Shown here one piece after another: positions 30,896 to 32,497 of a stretch of 32,497 nucleotides of DNA. The notes beneath the pieces were generated by a model. It searched no databases, had not been told where the DNA came from, and was given only the letters and a program-made list of their open reading frames with translations. Both the position numbers and the translations under genes were made by a program. Numbering within the stretch: the stretch's first letter is position 1; each line of letters begins with the position of its first letter. The DNA comes from Anaerolineaceae bacterium UBA5211 (GTDB lineage Bacteria; Chloroflexota; Anaerolineae; Anaerolineales; Anaerolineaceae), in contig DHVJ01000026.1 in NCBI GenBank assembly GCA_002412595.1, positions 1-32,497 of the forward strand, given 5' to 3'.

Positions 30896-32497
30896 ATGAA
30901 ATATCCATTGAACATTTCCGGCCCGCAGCAATTGCTTCAGATGAGCTGGAAAGATTTTCAACCTGCTTACCAGGAGTTGATTGAGCAGGAATTAAACCAG
31001 GAAAATCTGAAAACCTGGCTGGCGGACTGGACCACATTGAGTGAATGGAGTGATGAGTTCTATAACCGCCTGTACGTGGCAGTTTCCATCAACACAATGG
31101 ATAGCGAAGCTGAAAAAAGATTTGAAAAATATATGGGTGATTATTATCCGAACTTTCAGGCCGCGGATCAAAAAATGAAAGAAAAATTTCTGGCAAGCGG
31201 GCTGCAAGTGGATGGATTTGAAATTGCGCGGCGCAATATGCAGGCGGAAGTGGACCTGTATTGCGAAGAAAACCTGCCCTTGTTCGTTGAGGAAGAAAAA
31301 ATAAACAGCGAGCATGATAAGGTTATCGGTGCCCAAACGCTGACCTGGCAGGGCCAGGAAAAGACTGCGCGCCAAATGGAAGTTGTGCTGCGCGAAACCG
31401 ATCGTGAGACGCGCCGCCAGGGATGGGAATTGTTGGCTGAGCGCCAACTTCAAGACCGTCAGGCCATCAACGAACAGTGGATGCGCTACATGGAACTGCG
31501 CCAGCAAGTGACAGCCAACGCCAAGCTGCCGGATTACCGCACTTTTCGCTGGCGTTTGTATAATCGCTTCGATTACACCCCGCAGGACTGCAAAGCTTTT
31601 CATCAAGCCATTGAAGATGTAGTGGTACCCGCGGTTGGGCGTGTCACGGAACGCCGTAAAAGGGTGCTTGGCATTGAAAGCGCCCGCTATTATGACTTGT
31701 TTGTGGATCCTTCCAACCAACCACCACTCAAACCGTTCTCCAATGTGAAAGAACTGATTGAGAAAGCCAGTGCCATCTTTGCGCATGTCCACCCTAAGTT
31801 TGGGGAATATTTCGCACAAATGGCCGAAGAAGGGCTGCTGGACCTGGATAATCGCAAGAACAAGGCTAACGGCGGGTATTGCACCTATTTCTCCCACGCG
31901 CGCCGGCCGTTCATTTTCTCCAATGCAGTTGGCATCCATGATGATGTGCAGACCCTGCTGCACGAAGGCGGGCATTCATTCCATGCTTACGAAGCTTTCA
32001 AGCTGCCTTATTTCCAGCAGTATTGCGAAAGCAACGTGCCCACCGAATTTGCTGAGGTGGCTTCCATGGCGATGGAATTTCTAACCTTACCTTATATAAG
32101 CCGGGAATTTGGCGGATTCTATTCGGAAACTGACGCCGCCCGGGCGCGCGCGGAGCATATCGAGTCTGATATACGCTTCTGGCCTTACATGGCCATTGTG
32201 GATGCGTTCCAGCATTGGGTTTATGAAAATCCTGAGGAGGGCAGCCAGCCTGACAACTGTGACGCCAAGTGGGCGGAGCTGGAACGGCGTTTCCGGCCGG
32301 AAATTGACTGGAGCGGGTATGAAGATGTGATGATGACCGGTTGGCAGCGCAATGCCCTCTTCAGTCCCAAAGTTCGGAATGGCATACCCTGCGGTGGGGT
32401 AGATATCCATAGCGTCCACGGCGAACAGTTCCCTCCGGTTGGCGACAAGGTCGTACACCTCCCTGTCCGTCATGTATTTCATCAGGCCCCCTGCCTT
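30896..32497 (+). CDS. M3 family metallopeptidase (oligoendopeptidase F-like), 3' end probably chimeric
   Basis: Predicted zinc endopeptidase that degrades short peptides in the cytoplasm. The frame is open from ATG 30896 to the end of the window (534 codons, no stop). The zinc site is H356-E-G-G-H360 in LLHEGGHSFHAYE, with the third ligand expected in ESNVPTEFAEVASM. The N-terminal half is helical, charged and typical of the family's lid. Up to GYEDVMMTGWQR (~residue 485, 32350) it follows the family, but the expected KLHIF-type continuation is replaced by NALFSPKVRNGIPCGG and 30 more residues that do not match. The same DNA on the minus strand reads as a good protein segment. I infer a chimeric or rearranged end after ~32350; the true C-terminus (~80-100 residues) is missing. 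Confidence 0.83.
   Translation, partial: MKYPLNISGPQQLLQMSWKDFQPAYQELIEQELNQENLKTWLADWTTLSEWSDEFYNRLYVAVSINTMDSEAEKRFEKYMGDYYPNFQAADQKMKEKFLASGLQVDGFEIARRNMQAEVDLYCEENLPLFVEEEKINSEHDKVIGAQTLTWQGQEKTARQMEVVLRETDRETRRQGWELLAERQLQDRQAINEQWMRYMELRQQVTANAKLPDYRTFRWRLYNRFDYTPQDCKAFHQAIEDVVVPAVGRVTERRKRVLGIESARYYDLFVDPSNQPPLKPFSNVKELIEKASAIFAHVHPKFGEYFAQMAEEGLLDLDNRKNKANGGYCTYFSHARRPFIFSNAVGIHDDVQTLLHEGGHSFHAYEAFKLPYFQQYCESNVPTEFAEVASMAMEFLTLPYISREFGGFYSETDAARARAEHIESDIRFWPYMAIVDAFQHWVYENPEEGSQPDNCDAKWAELERRFRPEIDWSGYEDVMMTGWQRNALFSPKVRNGIPCGGVDIHSVHGEQFPPVGDKVVHLPVRHVFHQAPCL
32350..32497 (-). CDS. Partial coding fragment at the window end, unidentified
   Basis: On the minus strand the last ~148 bases read without a stop, entering from beyond the window: KAGGLMKYMTDREVYDLVAN followed by RRELFAVDAMDIYPTAGYAIPNFGTEEGI. 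The mix of residues is protein-like and its codons are richer in G and C at third positions than the neighbours. From about 32350 inward the frame becomes the antisense of the peptidase gene, so the coding part begins or ends there. I do not recognise the family. It is either a real neighbour cut by a rearrangement or foreign sequence joined to the end. Confidence 0.42.

Noticed and set aside
30992..31975. Long 327-residue minus-strand frame inside the peptidase gene
   Set aside because: Its translation is low-quality (rich in F, H and Q with no domain), and the plus strand holds the zinc motif and family sequence.
32087..32349. Minus-strand open frame antisense to the M3 peptidase
   Set aside because: This part is antisense to well-matched M3 sequence including the region after the zinc site. 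Only the stretch beyond ~32350 looks independently coding.
1..32497. CRISPR arrays, insertion sequences, prophage or integrase genes
   Set aside because: No regularly spaced repeats and no transposase, integrase or phage-like proteins were found on either strand.

Overview
The window looks like ordinary chromosomal DNA from a heterotrophic, probably anaerobic or facultative bacterium. My best guess is Chloroflexota, class Anaerolineae, held at moderate confidence. The reasons are lipoproteins whose lipobox cysteine is followed by Thr/Pro-rich linkers, an oxygen-independent ribonucleotide reductase under a cobalamin-riboswitch-like leader, a GatCA pair (indirect aminoacylation), and sigma70-type promoters close to TTGACA/TATAAT. 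Base composition is near 50% GC. I see no insertion sequence, prophage, CRISPR array or plasmid function.

Layout. 1-3880: ADP-ribosylglycohydrolase, tRNA-Asn with a perfect promoter, a small membrane protein, an HhH-GPD DNA glycosylase and an Ig-domain lipoprotein. 3881-6280: an APC transporter fused to two universal-stress-protein domains, with a terminator-like hairpin in its leader. 6300-8822: a TetR-led operon with a palindromic operator and two SDR-fold oxidoreductases, closed by a bidirectional terminator. 8837-14342: DUF389 membrane protein (minus), glucose-1-phosphate adenylyltransferase GlgC and a Ca2+-type P-type ATPase. 14362-16714 (minus): RNase HII overlapping a family 2 glycosyltransferase, then a GH114-like lipoprotein. 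16741-19760: riboswitch-like leader, class III (anaerobic) ribonucleotide reductase nrdD and its activase nrdG, then a terminator. 19697-20034: repeat-like and structured DNA next to tRNA-Pro (minus). 20082-24058: two tandem paralogous esterase lipoproteins, gatC, gatA and a small lipoprotein. 24119-27220: a Ca2+/cation antiporter facing a KimA-like K+ importer. 27282-30822: ROK sugar kinase, DUF2202 lipoprotein and an orphan sensor histidine kinase. 30896-32497: an M3 metallopeptidase whose last ~50 codons do not look like the family and seem to be joined to unrelated sequence read from the other strand.

How the genes work together. The clearest regulatory circuit is the nrdDG leader. Its core matches the conserved cobalamin-riboswitch core, and it is followed by a terminator whose left arm overlaps an alternative hairpin. 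This would turn off the B12-independent reductase when cobalamin is plentiful. Ion homeostasis recurs (Ca2+ ATPase, Ca2+/cation antiporter, KimA-like K+ importer, APC-USP transporter), although these genes are not in one operon. Two genes (gatC and the small lipoprotein at 23669) have promoters placed so that transcription should begin at the start codon, which suggests leaderless mRNAs. There is no obvious new multigene system here. The best leads are the compact riboswitch, the structured DNA beside tRNA-Pro, and the chimeric 3' end.
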